This document shows, in pieces, positions 35,839-44,757 of a stretch of DNA of 64,000 bases; positions within the stretch are counted from its first letter, which is position 1; the number at the start of each line of letters is the position of its first letter. The position numbers and the translations under genes are program-made. Source of the DNA: Oceanospirillum sp964342385 (GTDB lineage Bacteria; Pseudomonadota; Gammaproteobacteria; Pseudomonadales; Halomonadaceae); assembly GCA_964342385.1 (NCBI GenBank), contig CAYFGP010000014.1, positions 1 to 64,000 on the forward strand. Reading direction: 5' to 3'. The notes beneath the pieces are model-generated. The model ran no database searches. It worked only from the letters and a program-made list of their open reading frames with translations, and had not been told where the DNA came from.

Positions 35839-36606
35839 ATGTCCGCTAAGCGCCATCGTCTGGATCGTTTTATCAGTCAGCATTCTGAGTTTAATCGCAA
35901 AGATATCAGACTGTTGCTGGCGCAAAAGCGAATCTTGCTTGATCATCAACCTGCAGAAAGTGCTAATCAGCCTATTGATGAGTTCACTCATGTCCAGCTG
36001 GACGATAGGGTGCTGCAGGATAATCAGCCGCTGTACATTATGTTGCACAAACCAGTTGGTGTCGTAACTGCGGTTAAAGATGACAAACACAAAACGGTTC
36101 TGGATCTGATTGCCCACCCCAATAAAGATCAACTGCATCATGTGGGACGTTTAGATCTCAATACTTCTGGTTTGTTACTATTGACCAATGATGGTCGTTT
36201 CTCGAAAAAGCTCACCCATCCCGATCACCATATTAGTAAGCGTTATAACGTAACCTTAGCTAATCCCATTGATGACAGTTACTGTGAAACCTTCCAGCAG
36301 GGTATCTATTTTGCCTACGAAGATGCCACAACCCGACCGGCAGAGCTGGAAATTCTTAATGATTATCAAGCCATTATCACACTGACTGAAGGTCGTTATC
36401 ATCAGGTTAAGCGTATGTTTGGTCATTTTCGTAACCAGGTGATTGAATTGCATCGTCAGTCTATCGGTATGCTGGAGCTGGACAGTGATCTAGAGCCAGG
36501 GCAGTGGCGCTTATTAAGGGAAGATGAATTTGACCTGTTGGAACGAGAACCAGAGTTGGAGCAAGAGCCTAAAATAGAGGGAACTTTAGAGTCTGCCGAG
36601 CTCTAA
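35839..36606 (+). CDS. RsuA-type pseudouridine synthase
   Basis: A 255-residue enzyme with an N-terminal S4 RNA-binding domain (LDRFISQHSEFNRKDIRLLLAQKRILLD). The synthase core has its catalytic Asp in GRLDLNTSGLLLLTND, and RYHQVKRMFGHFRN is the usual late motif. It resembles RsuA, which modifies 16S rRNA U516, but RluE/RluB-type specificity cannot be excluded. A Glu-rich C-terminal tail is added. The ATG at 35839 is preferred to the TTG at 35827. Confidence 0.88.
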   Translation: MSAKRHRLDRFISQHSEFNRKDIRLLLAQKRILLDHQPAESANQPIDEFTHVQLDDRVLQDNQPLYIMLHKPVGVVTAVKDDKHKTVLDLIAHPNKDQLHHVGRLDLNTSGLLLLTNDGRFSKKLTHPDHHISKRYNVTLANPIDDSYCETFQQGIYFAYEDATTRPAELEILNDYQAIITLTEGRYHQVKRMFGHFRNQVIELHRQSIGMLELDSDLEPGQWRLLREDEFDLLEREPELEQEPKIEGTLESAEL

Positions 36607-36630
36607 TAGATCTGATGATAGTGATCCTGA

Positions 36631-36666
36631 TCTGTGGATATCCACTGGTCTGTGGTAATTCACTGG
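36631..36666 (+). repeat. tandem 18-bp repeats upstream of LysE exporter
   Basis: Two adjacent copies, TCTGTGGATATCCACTGG and TCTGTGGTAATTCACTGG (15 of 18 identical), are each near-palindromic (GTGG..CCAC). They lie 50-85 bases before the LysE-type gene and look like a pair of regulator sites. Confidence 0.6.
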
Positions 36667-36716
36667 TTTAGCCGTAATCAGTTATTAGATATTAACCGTT
36701 TGACATGGAGTTAGTT

Positions 36717-37343
36717 ATGTTTCACGTCGATGTTTTTCTCGCTTATACCCTGGCATGTTTTCTTCTGGTGATTTCCCCTGGGCCTGATAATCTTCTCGCA
36801 ATTGGCCGGGGCTTGAGTCAAGGCAAGTTAGCAGCCGCTGTTTCAGGCTTCTCTTCAGGGGCAGGTATTCTGTTTCACGTATTTGCTGCCACTCTTGGTT
36901 TAACGTTGCTGATCCAAACTTCAGAATTGGCTTTTTATGTGGTGAAGTTCATTGGCGCGGCTTATCTGATCTGGCTGGGGGTTAAGGTACTGCGGTCACG
37001 TAATCTATTTAGTCTTGAACCTGCCAAAAAACAGTCCCTAAAAATGATTTTTTCCACCGGCTTTTTATCTGCCGCACTGAATCCTAAACCGGGTATGTTT
37101 GTGTTGGCTTTTGTGCCACAGTTTGTTGATCCAAACCTGGGGTCGGTTACGACTCAGATGGTAGTTTATGGCAGTTGGTTTGCACTATTAACGGCTATAG
37201 GCTTCAGTCTGATGGGGATATTTTCGGCACGTTTAACCGGTTGGTTTAAATCTCGTCCGAAAGTCATTCAGAGTATGAATCTGGGGGCAGGCGCGACTTT
37301 TGTCATTTCAGGCTTAGCCGTGGCTTTTATGAAACAGCGATAA
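36717..37343 (+). CDS. LysE/RhtB-family amino-acid exporter
   Basis: A 208-residue membrane protein with about six helices. The N-terminal signature is ISPGPDNLLAIGRGLSQGKLAA and the later motif is KFIGAAYLIWLGVKVLRS, both typical of the LysE/RhtB family. I chose the ATG at 36717, which has GGAG six bases before it, over the in-frame ATG at 36705. It probably exports amino acids or related metabolites. Two tandem palindromic repeats sit upstream. It is followed at 52 bases by the DUF2161 gene, possibly in the same transcript. Confidence 0.88.
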   Translation: MFHVDVFLAYTLACFLLVISPGPDNLLAIGRGLSQGKLAAAVSGFSSGAGILFHVFAATLGLTLLIQTSELAFYVVKFIGAAYLIWLGVKVLRSRNLFSLEPAKKQSLKMIFSTGFLSAALNPKPGMFVLAFVPQFVDPNLGSVTTQMVVYGSWFALLTAIGFSLMGIFSARLTGWFKSRPKVIQSMNLGAGATFVISGLAVAFMKQR

Positions 37344-37395
37344 AGCCCTAAAGCATTCTGCTTATAGCAATCTAAATACTATCTAAGGACATTGG

Positions 37396-38115
37396 GTGAA
37401 GGAATCTGATCTTTATCTACCAGTAAAAGCCTTTCTTGAAACCCAGGGTTATGAGGTCAAAAGTGAGATTCATAACTGCGATGTGGTAGCGGTTCGAGGT
37501 GAAGAGCCCCCTGTTATTGTCGAGCTTAAACTGAGCTTTAATCTGAGTGTGATTTTGCAATCTGTTGATCGATTAGCCCTCAGCTCCAAGGTCTATATTG
37601 CGGTTCCCAAACAGTGCAAAAGCCTGAATAACCAATACAAACGTATCCTTAAGTTATTGAAAATGTTGGCTATTGGTTTATTGGTAGTGGATAGCCGAAA
37701 TAATGTCAAAACCCTACTTGATCCGGCGGAATATAAACCCAGAGAAGTTGGGCGTAAAAAAGAGCGCTTATTAGGAGAATTTGCTAAACGTGTAGGCGAC
37801 CCAAATCTTGGGGGTGTAAATAAGCGCACAGGCACGATAACCGCTTACCGGCAACAAGCGGTTTCGATTGCACAATATCTCAGTGAAAAGGGATCGGTTA
37901 AAGCATCGGATATCGCCAAAACTTTAGGAATTGAGAAAGCCCGGGATATTCTCTATCGTGATGTTTACGGTTGGTTTGATCGTGAAGGCAAGGGCATCTA
38001 TCGTTTATCACCACGAGGAGAAAATGAGCTTGATGATTGGGTTAAACGCTTGGCTGAGAGCGATAACAATACAAGTGAAAAAGCTAACAAAATTAGAGAG
38101 CTACCTTTGGAATGA
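37396..38115 (+). CDS. DUF2161 PD-(D/E)XK-type protein
   Basis: A 239-residue protein of the DUF2161 family, predicted to have a PD-(D/E)XK nuclease/phosphodiesterase fold. The core IHNCDVVAVRGEEPPVIVELKLSF gives D-x(n)-E-x-K. The second half has a helix-turn-helix look (SEKGSVKASDIAKTLGIEKAR). The start is GTG with an AAGGA site. Its stop codon TGA coincides with the first bases of a MITE-like element, so the C-terminus may have been set by the insertion. Confidence 0.82.
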   Translation: MKESDLYLPVKAFLETQGYEVKSEIHNCDVVAVRGEEPPVIVELKLSFNLSVILQSVDRLALSSKVYIAVPKQCKSLNNQYKRILKLLKMLAIGLLVVDSRNNVKTLLDPAEYKPREVGRKKERLLGEFAKRVGDPNLGGVNKRTGTITAYRQQAVSIAQYLSEKGSVKASDIAKTLGIEKARDILYRDVYGWFDREGKGIYRLSPRGENELDDWVKRLAESDNNTSEKANKIRELPLE

Positions 38116-38361
38116 GGCTCGTGTAGGTTGGGTAGAGTGATTGTAAGATGCTGATATATATGGAAAATATTTATCTCGCGAAACCCAACGACAGATTGGC
38201 GTACACTCGATACAAGGTTGTTGATACAACGGGGGTTGCCAAGGCAATATCCTGAGCATTTGAGTGATAGGCATACCGCATGTTGGGTTTCGCGGTTTCA
38301 TTTCCTTTAGCCAGATAATTAAAATCGAAGTGCCGCTCTACCACAACCTACACAAGCCTCA
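38113..38361. mobile_element. 249-bp MITE-like nested inverted-repeat element
   Basis: The ends form an inverted repeat of about 25 bp (TGAGGCTCGTGTAGGTTG against CAACCTACACAAGCCTCA, then GGTAGAG with CTCTACC). Nested 13-bp perfect arms CGCGAAACCCAAC (38177) and GTTGGGTTTCGCG (38282) lie inside. This is the widespread GTTGGGTTTCGC / ACCCAACCTAC type of small intergenic element in proteobacteria. It carries no ORF and I see no clear target duplication. It fills most of the 330-bp gap 38116-38445. Confidence 0.68.
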
Positions 38362-38445
38362 CTCTGAATCTATTGATGTGACAACTCTAAGCAGAATCAA
38401 GTTTGATCACATATCTTTAAGGAATCTCTCGACAAGGAATTCGCT

Positions 38446-39507
38446 ATGCAGGTATCGAAAAAAGAGGCTAATACCCTCGATAAAGCGCTGGAGCATTGGT
38501 CTGAAAAAGGGCTGATCAGCGCTGAAGATGAACAGAAGCTGCGTGAATCCTACCAAGTCAGCACTTTTGATTGGCAGCGTGCGGCCAAATACTCCTTCTG
38601 GTTAGCGATCTTTAGCATTTTGATTGCCGTTTTTGCTGCTCTGGCCGATGAATGGCTAATGGAGTTGGTGAAAAATCTTTTCAATGCAGCAGAGGTCACG
38701 AAATGTATCAGCATGGTTGTGATCGCGGGTCTGTTGTATGCCTGGGGTATCCGACGTAAAAATATCTCTCCCGAAAAAGTATTCAGTAACGAAGCAATAT
38801 TTTTCCTAGGCGTTGTCGCCACTGCAGTTGCCATCTACTTCTTTGGCGGGGCGCTTGAAACCGAGTCAGATGATTTTTCCATATTGCTGTTATTGGGAGC
38901 AATTATCTACGGTGCGCTTGGGCTGTGGTTTCCTTCCAAACTAGTTTGGATTTTTTGTTTGGTTTCTCTGGCCAGTTGGTTCGGTGCAAGGACGGGATAT
39001 GTTTCCGGCTGGGGAGCCTATTATCTGGGTATGAACTTCCCGTTGCGTTTTGTGCTGTTTGGTTTAGTTCTTATTTTTGCAGGGTCTTTTATCTTCACCC
39101 AGTGGCAAAGCCGATCTGAATTTCTACGACCGACCCGAGCAGTGGGCCTGCTGTATCTATTTATCGCTCTTTGGATTATGTCGATTTTTGGTAACTATGG
39201 TGATACCGACAGCTGGGAAAGGGCTAAACAGATTGAGCTATTTCATTGGTCCGTGTTGTTCGGGCTGGCTGCAGCTGGCGCAATTTGGCATGGCATCAAG
39301 TTTGATGATGGTATGACTCGTGGTTTTGGTATCACCTTTATTTTTATCAATCTCTATACCCGTTTTTTTGAGTATTTCTGGGATGGCACTCATAAGGCGA
39401 TTTTCTTTGCGATTTTAGGAATTAGTTTCTGGTACCTAGGTAGTCGAGCGGAGCAGATTTGGCATCTGAATATGCTGGGGCTGGATAAAAAGCAAAATCA
39501 GGATTAA
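38446..39507 (+). CDS. DUF2157-type polytopic membrane protein
   Basis: A 353-residue protein. A soluble N-terminal helical region (residues 1-45, LEHWSEKGLISAEDEQKL) precedes about eight membrane helices. The N-terminal pattern matches DUF2157-type proteins. No catalytic motif is seen and the function is unknown. It has its own start, an ATG preceded by GGAATTCGCT, which is a weak ribosome site. Confidence 0.78.
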   Translation: MQVSKKEANTLDKALEHWSEKGLISAEDEQKLRESYQVSTFDWQRAAKYSFWLAIFSILIAVFAALADEWLMELVKNLFNAAEVTKCISMVVIAGLLYAWGIRRKNISPEKVFSNEAIFFLGVVATAVAIYFFGGALETESDDFSILLLLGAIIYGALGLWFPSKLVWIFCLVSLASWFGARTGYVSGWGAYYLGMNFPLRFVLFGLVLIFAGSFIFTQWQSRSEFLRPTRAVGLLYLFIALWIMSIFGNYGDTDSWERAKQIELFHWSVLFGLAAAGAIWHGIKFDDGMTRGFGITFIFINLYTRFFEYFWDGTHKAIFFAILGISFWYLGSRAEQIWHLNMLGLDKKQNQD

Positions 39508-39635
39508 TGGCTTCTAACGGTGAAAGCTATCTTAACGAACACTGCTATGGCTCTCAGTCAATTTTGCTGAGAGCCATTTTTTGTTCTGCTGCTCTTTGTT
39601 TAGATGTAGGAGCTTTGTTGTCTTAGCTCAGGGCA

Positions 39636-40646
39636 TTAAGAAATATCCTGCCAGTTTACGCCCCATATAGTTGAAGAGGGTAGTGTCAGTTTTTGCAGTT
39701 GTTGGTTAATCTGTACAAGCTCTTGTTTTAACAGCTGTTGTAACTGTTGCTGCAGTTGTCGTTCAAGAGCTTGCTGGCTGTCTTGCTTGTATTGTTCCAG
39801 TTCGCTGCTGATAGCCTGTTTTTGATCTGCAATTTGCTCGGTCATTTTTGACTGCTGATTATTGATCTGCTCCAGGCGTGTTTTCAGCAATTCCATCAGT
39901 GCGGAGACTTTCTGCTGTGTTTCTTTCTCCGTGCTCAACAGCTCAGATAGTTGCTTAGATTTCTGGCGTTCGCTATCCAGCTGTGCCAGCCAATGTTGTT
40001 CACTTTTCTCGCCGCGATCTCTTTCCTCTTTTAATTGTTGCTGGAACTCTTTGCTCAGTTCAAGCACTTTATCCTGATGTTCTTTCAACTTGTCATTCAG
40101 CGCAGATTTCTCCTGCTGAATTTCTTCGTACTGTTCTTTAGCGGTTTCTTTTACCGACGCTAATTGTTGTTGCGCCAGTTCAAGCTGTTCTTGCTTTTGT
40201 TCGAGTTGTGCTTCCTGTTGGCCATTAGTTTTCTGCACTACAGTGAGCTGCTCAAGTAGGGTGTTATTTTTCTCTTCCAGCCAGCGGTTTTTGTTTTCCG
40301 TATCCAAGGCTGTTTGCAATGCTTTTTGTTTCTCCTCCAATGCCGTTTTCATTTCGGCATCGATTTTTTCTTTGTATTGCTCCAGCTCTTTGCTGGCTTC
40401 TTCCCGCGCTTGTTGCCACAGACTTTGCATCATTCCACTTAATGCATCTGGGGCAGGGGTGCCTGTTGCGATAACAGGTTTTTCCTGGCGTTCACCGCGC
40501 CAGCGTTTCAGGTGTTCTGAAATGGTGGTAAAGCTGCCCGTGCCCAGCCTTTCCCTTAAACCGGCAATTGTCGGATTCAGGCCTTCAGACAGCATTTCGT
40601 CGATAGCCAGTTTCACTTCGTCATAACTGATGCCAATTCTTGCCAT
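39636..40646 (-). CDS. KfrA-like DNA-binding coiled-coil protein
   Basis: From the ATG at 40646, which has GGGAAA upstream, the product is 336 residues. The N-terminal KfrA-type DNA-binding domain (ARIGISYDEVKLAIDEMLSEGLNPTIAGLRERLGTGSFTTISEHLKRW) is followed by a coiled coil of about 230 residues, rich in Gln and Glu. KfrA proteins are plasmid stabilisation and autorepressor proteins. A chromosomal copy next to a tyrosine recombinase suggests past mobility. The in-frame extension to 40733 reads through the likely operator and is rejected. Confidence 0.85.
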   Translation of the reverse strand: MARIGISYDEVKLAIDEMLSEGLNPTIAGLRERLGTGSFTTISEHLKRWRGERQEKPVIATGTPAPDALSGMMQSLWQQAREEASKELEQYKEKIDAEMKTALEEKQKALQTALDTENKNRWLEEKNNTLLEQLTVVQKTNGQQEAQLEQKQEQLELAQQQLASVKETAKEQYEEIQQEKSALNDKLKEHQDKVLELSKEFQQQLKEERDRGEKSEQHWLAQLDSERQKSKQLSELLSTEKETQQKVSALMELLKTRLEQINNQQSKMTEQIADQKQAISSELEQYKQDSQQALERQLQQQLQQLLKQELVQINQQLQKLTLPSSTIWGVNWQDIS

Positions 40647-40680
40647 TTTTACTGTTTTCCCACGTCTATAGGTATTGCGA

Positions 40681-40720
40681 ATTACGTTGTATATTATATT
40701 ACATATTACGTAATACGTTA
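40681..40720. promoter_or_regulatory. palindromic AT-rich operator of the KfrA-like gene
   Basis: ATTACGTAAT (40705-40714) and related ATTACGT, TAATACGT and TATATTATATTACATA units lie just upstream of the kfrA-like start. The arrangement fits autorepression, as known for KfrA. The remaining sequence to 40964 (318 bp in all, between divergent genes) shows no other clear feature. Confidence 0.5.
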
Positions 40721-40964
40721 AATAAAATATCATAATATCTGTAAATTCACGGTAACGGCTATAACCATGAATTTTTAAAATTACAGTGTTACACTATAGG
40801 CCAAGTTAGCCCTGAGCGTAGAAAAGCCTTGGAAAACAGGATCAAATAGCCCTGTAGGTGCCAGGTAACGCCCAAAATCAGGTAAACCCCGGCTTAAAAG
40901 CGCTCTAGTGAAAAAAAGTCGTAATAAATAGAAAATAAATGGTTAAAAAGTAAGCAGAGGATTA

Positions 40965-42314
40965 GTGGTTCGGCCTAAAAAGTCGGTTAAGGCTGTTTCA
41001 GAGCAAAACCAGTCGAAATTAAGGAAAGCCATGTTTGATAACGATGATCAGCAATCTCTATCAGTAAAAGACGGTGAGTTACTGCCGGAAGGTTTTCAGC
41101 GTAAAAATAGTGACGTCGGAAACTCGCGGTCAAATGCCATGGCAAGTTCTATAACTTGTAATGCAGTTAATGTCGATCTGCTGCCAATTGAATATATGCA
41201 AGATGTGGTTTCTCAACTGCCGGAAGTCTTAACAGGGCAGTGGGGCAGAAACCGTCTGGATCACGAGCCGCAAATTGCAGCGAATAATGATCTTGATGCC
41301 GTGCAAAGCTGGTTACTGGAATATCAGAACTCTGATGAAACCTTCCGCAGTTATCGCCGAGAAGCAGAGCGCCTACTATTATGGTGTTGGCATAAACAGG
41401 GTAAAGCGCTGTCTGATCTGAATCGTCAGGATATTGCTGATTACCAAGAGTTTTTAAAAGACCCGCAGCCGAGTTCATTCTGGTGTGGTGAAAAACGACC
41501 GAGAAACTCTGAGCAGTGGAAACCCTTTCAGGCAGGCTTAAGTCCATCCAGTCAAAAACAAACTTTGACCATCTTAAAAGGTCTGTTTAATTATCTGCGC
41601 GATGCGGATTATCTGCGTGGCAATCCTTTAGCCTTGATCAAAAGCCCCCATAAAAAAACAGCCGTTAAAAAAGTAGAGCGCTATCTGGAGTTGGAAGATA
41701 TCCAGTTGTTGTTTAACCAGATTCCCGATGATTTCGAGTCGCCCCGGATTCATAAAGAGTGGATGCGTCAGCACACCTTACTTTATTTCCTTTATTACCT
41801 GGCACCGCGGGCCAGTGAAATCGCCGATTGTAAAATGAATGATTTTTTTCAACGCCGTGGCCGTTGGTGGTGGCGGGTGATGGGTAAAGGTAAAAAGTAC
41901 GCCGAAGTTCCAGTACCTGATCCGCTACTGAAACAGCTGGTCAAATACCGCAAGCACCTGGAGCTAACGGACCTACCAGAGTCTGATGATGATTCGCCTT
42001 TTATCCGTTCAATTAATGGTACCAAGGGGATCAGTACTAATATGGTGTATCGACTCAGTAAAAAAATGCTCAGTGATGCAGCAGACTCTATAAAAGCATC
42101 AAGACCTGAGCAAGCCGCAAGAATGCTGGAAGCTTCTACCCACTGGTTTCGACATACCGCCATTACCCACTTGGCAGACCAGGGTGTAGACTTAAGATTA
42201 GTCAGTAAAACTGCACGTCATAGCAAGCTGGAAACCACTGCAATTTACTTCCATGCTGAAGATGAAGCTTGGCACGACGCAGTCAACAAACAACATAATA
42301 AGGAAGCACTTTAA
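40965..42314 (+). CDS. tyrosine site-specific recombinase
   Basis: A 449-residue recombinase. After an N-terminal extension of about 80 residues unrelated to the core-binding domain comes a SAM-like core-binding domain (about 110-220) and the catalytic domain. The catalytic residues are Arg282 (APRASEIAD), His393 and Arg396 (HWFRHTAITHL), His419 (ARHSKLETTAIY) and Tyr428. The start is GTG with AGAGG upstream. Its stop overlaps the ATG of the M20 hydrolase by one base, an unusual cotranscription for an integrase. I see no attachment site. Confidence 0.9.
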   Translation: MVRPKKSVKAVSEQNQSKLRKAMFDNDDQQSLSVKDGELLPEGFQRKNSDVGNSRSNAMASSITCNAVNVDLLPIEYMQDVVSQLPEVLTGQWGRNRLDHEPQIAANNDLDAVQSWLLEYQNSDETFRSYRREAERLLLWCWHKQGKALSDLNRQDIADYQEFLKDPQPSSFWCGEKRPRNSEQWKPFQAGLSPSSQKQTLTILKGLFNYLRDADYLRGNPLALIKSPHKKTAVKKVERYLELEDIQLLFNQIPDDFESPRIHKEWMRQHTLLYFLYYLAPRASEIADCKMNDFFQRRGRWWWRVMGKGKKYAEVPVPDPLLKQLVKYRKHLELTDLPESDDDSPFIRSINGTKGISTNMVYRLSKKMLSDAADSIKASRPEQAARMLEASTHWFRHTAITHLADQGVDLRLVSKTARHSKLETTAIYFHAEDEAWHDAVNKQHNKEAL

Positions 42315-43519
42315 TGAGCCCAAAATCAGTACTTAATCCTGCTGTGATTACACCGGGTTCCAGTCGTCATATGGAAATGATCAAATGGCGGCGACATATC
42401 CATGCCCATCCCGAATTGGCCTTTATGGAGCAGAAAACATCGGCCTTGGTAGCGAAAAAACTGCGCGAATGGGGAATTGAGATTACAACGAATTGGGCTG
42501 AAACCGGAGTTGTTGGTCGTATTAAAGGGCAGGGTGGCCCAGGTCCAATTATCGCATTACGTGCAGATATGGATGCATTATCACTGGATGAGAAAAACAC
42601 CTTTGAGCATAGATCTCGTCACAAGGGAAAAATGCACGCCTGTGGTCATGATGGCCACACCACTATGCTGCTGGGTGCTGCACGATATCTTGCTGAACAT
42701 CCTGATTTCGCCGGAGAAGTCGTACTGATTTTTCAGCCAGCGGAAGAAGGTGAGGGTGGCGCTCGCGTGATGGTCAATCAAGGGGTGTTCAAGCAATATC
42801 CTGCGGATTATGTTTTTGGCTTGCATAACTGGCCAGGGTTAGCGGCAGGCGAAGTGGCTGTACACGATGGTCCTGTAATGGCTGGTATGGATACTTTTGA
42901 AATAGAAGTAAAAGGTAATGGTACTCATGGTGCTATGCCGCATTTGGGCACCGATCCGACTATTGTTGCTGCGCATCTGATCACAGCATTGCAGAGTATT
43001 GTCAGTCGTAATTTAAGCCCGTTGGAGTCTGGTGTTATTAGTGTGACCCAGATGGATGCGGGAACAATGCAGACAATTATTCCTGATAGCGTGGTATTAA
43101 AGGGTACAACCCGGGCATTGGATAATGATACTCACGGTTTTTTGCATAAAAGAATGACCGATCTGGTGCATAGTTTATGCGCGGGCTTTGGTGCAACTGG
43201 TTCCGTTATTTTTGGTGGTACATATCCTGCGACGGTCAATGATAGTACTGCCACTGCAGCTTTAGAGCGGGTTGCCAGTTCTCTGCTGGGTGAAAAGAAG
43301 GTGCATAGCAAGCTGCCACCAAGCATGGGGGCTGAAGATTTTTCTTTCTTTTTGCAGGATGTGCCGGGCTGCTATTTCTGGCTGGGGAATGGCCCTACAG
43401 AAGGTAACTGTACGCTGCATAGCCCGCACTATGATTTTAATGATGATATTCTGGCGACCGGTGCCAGCTTGTGGGTTTCATTAGTTTACCAGCACGGTTT
43501 AACCAGCCAGAAAAAATAA
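42314..43519 (+). CDS. M20-family amidohydrolase
   Basis: A 401-residue metal-dependent amidohydrolase of the hippurate/N-acyl-amino-acid hydrolase type. The metal-binding motif is HACGHDGHTTMLLGAARYL, the catalytic Glu pair is in QPAEEGEGGARVM, and later ligands are in MGAEDFSFF. Substrates are N-acylated amino acids. The start overlaps the recombinase stop by one base (TAATG), implying translational coupling although no functional link is evident. Confidence 0.9.
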   Translation: MSPKSVLNPAVITPGSSRHMEMIKWRRHIHAHPELAFMEQKTSALVAKKLREWGIEITTNWAETGVVGRIKGQGGPGPIIALRADMDALSLDEKNTFEHRSRHKGKMHACGHDGHTTMLLGAARYLAEHPDFAGEVVLIFQPAEEGEGGARVMVNQGVFKQYPADYVFGLHNWPGLAAGEVAVHDGPVMAGMDTFEIEVKGNGTHGAMPHLGTDPTIVAAHLITALQSIVSRNLSPLESGVISVTQMDAGTMQTIIPDSVVLKGTTRALDNDTHGFLHKRMTDLVHSLCAGFGATGSVIFGGTYPATVNDSTATAALERVASSLLGEKKVHSKLPPSMGAEDFSFFLQDVPGCYFWLGNGPTEGNCTLHSPHYDFNDDILATGASLWVSLVYQHGLTSQKK

Positions 43520-43549
43520 TAAATTTTGCCATCAGCAATCGGGCACTGC

Positions 43550-43558
43550 TGTTATAAT
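43550..43558 (+). promoter_or_regulatory. extended -10 promoter of sufE
   Basis: TGTTATAAT is an extended -10 element 38 bases before the sufE start. No good -35 lies at 17 bp, which is common with extended -10 promoters. Confidence 0.5.
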
Positions 43559-43596
43559 GCCCTGAAAATTAACACCTTTATGGAGTTTGGCTATCT

Positions 43597-44013
43597 ATGT
43601 CTATTGCAAATGCCCAGCAGGAACTGGTTGAAGAGTTTGATTTTTTTGATGACTGGATGGACAAGTATCAGTACATCATCGATCTGGGCAAACAGCTGCC
43701 TGAATTCCCAGAGGAGCTGAAAACGGATGAAAACAAAATCACCGGTTGTCAGTCTCAGGTTTGGATTCATCATGAATTTACTGACGGCAAAATCAAGCTG
43801 CAAGCGATCAGTGATGCGGCGATTGTTTCTGGCCTGATTGCTCTGCTGATGAAAATCTATGACGAGCGCAGCCCGCAGGAAATTCTGACAACTCAGCCAA
43901 CTTTCTTGGTAGATCTGGGGTTAGACAAACACTTAAGCCCAACCCGTAGTAATGGTCTGCACGCGATGCTGAAGCGAATTTCTGAACTCGCGGTAGTTTA
44001 TTCTGCGGCTTAA
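43597..44013 (+). CDS. sufE: SufE-family sulfur acceptor
   Basis: A 138-residue SufE/CsdE-type protein. The acceptor cysteine lies in ITGCQSQVWIHHEF, and the rest is the conserved core including LISGL-like and SNGLHAMLKRI segments. It accepts sulfur from a cysteine desulfurase for iron-sulfur cluster or related assembly. No desulfurase or suf operon is nearby. A strong terminator follows. Confidence 0.92.
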   Translation: MSIANAQQELVEEFDFFDDWMDKYQYIIDLGKQLPEFPEELKTDENKITGCQSQVWIHHEFTDGKIKLQAISDAAIVSGLIALLMKIYDERSPQEILTTQPTFLVDLGLDKHLSPTRSNGLHAMLKRISELAVVYSAA

Positions 44014-44042
44014 CAGTAGAAACTGGCTTAAATAGCTGCAAA

Positions 44043-44075
44043 AAAAAGCCCTGATTTATCTGATCAGGGCTTTTT
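44043..44075. terminator. bidirectional intrinsic terminator
   Basis: GCCCTGAT (44048-44055) pairs with ATCAGGGC (44063-44070). An A-run before and a T-run after fit convergent sufE and miaE. Confidence 0.9.
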
Positions 44076-44136
44076 CTTTTTAAAGTCTTTTAAAACTTGC
44101 GGGGGAGCGGGGGCGAATCAAATTCGCACAAGCGGC

Positions 44137-44757
44137 TTAAGCGGCTTGTTTGACTACCGGGCCGCTATGGAAGCGGAAAGTATCATCATCTGATTCAATC
44201 AGTTCTTTCTCAACCTGAGCAAAGAAAGCGATACGATCATCAATCGATTCTTCGGCGTACATCTTCGCCAGCATCAAATAATCCTGATAGTGACGACCTT
44301 CGGAGCGAACCAGTGAGCGGTAGTATTTCGCCAGAGCATCATCCAGATGTGGAATCAATGCCATAAAGCGTTCGCAAGAGCGGGCTTCAATAAAGGCACC
44401 GATAATCAGAATATCGATCAGTTCATCTTTGCCTTTGCGTACATGTTCACGCAGGCCAGACGCGTAACGGGCTGCAGAGATATGTTCGTACTTGATGCCG
44501 CGCTCTTCCAGAATGCCCACCACTTGTTCAAAGTGCAGTAGTTCTTCACGAGCCAGTTGCGACATTTTTTTCAGCAGATCAGGACGATCTACGTAGCGAT
44601 ACATCAGGTTCATCGCAGTGGAGGCGGCTTTCTTCTCACACTGAGCATGATCAATCAGCAGAATATCCAGATTCTGCACCGCTTGCTCAACCCACAGCTC
44701 CGGAGTACGGCAAGGTAGGAACTCAAACATCTCTTCTAATAAATCAGTGTCTTTCAC
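44137..44757 (-). CDS. miaE: tRNA 2-methylthio-N6-isopentenyl adenosine hydroxylase
   Basis: A 206-residue diiron hydroxylase of the MiaE family. The ferritin-like metal ligands are visible as EKKAASTAMNL, AREELLHFEQV and later helices with ARSCERF and EGRHYQDY. It hydroxylates the modified A37 of tRNAs reading U-starting codons. It overlaps the DUF1289 gene by 14 bases, which in turn overlaps yidD, so the three form one operon. Confidence 0.93.
   Translation of the reverse strand: MKDTDLLEEMFEFLPCRTPELWVEQAVQNLDILLIDHAQCEKKAASTAMNLMYRYVDRPDLLKKMSQLAREELLHFEQVVGILEERGIKYEHISAARYASGLREHVRKGKDELIDILIIGAFIEARSCERFMALIPHLDDALAKYYRSLVRSEGRHYQDYLMLAKMYAEESIDDRIAFFAQVEKELIESDDDTFRFHSGPVVKQAA

Noticed and set aside
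40647..40733. Start of the KfrA-like gene at 40733
   Set aside because: The extra residues are translated from palindromic AT-rich operator sequence, while the ATG at 40646 begins the conserved domain.
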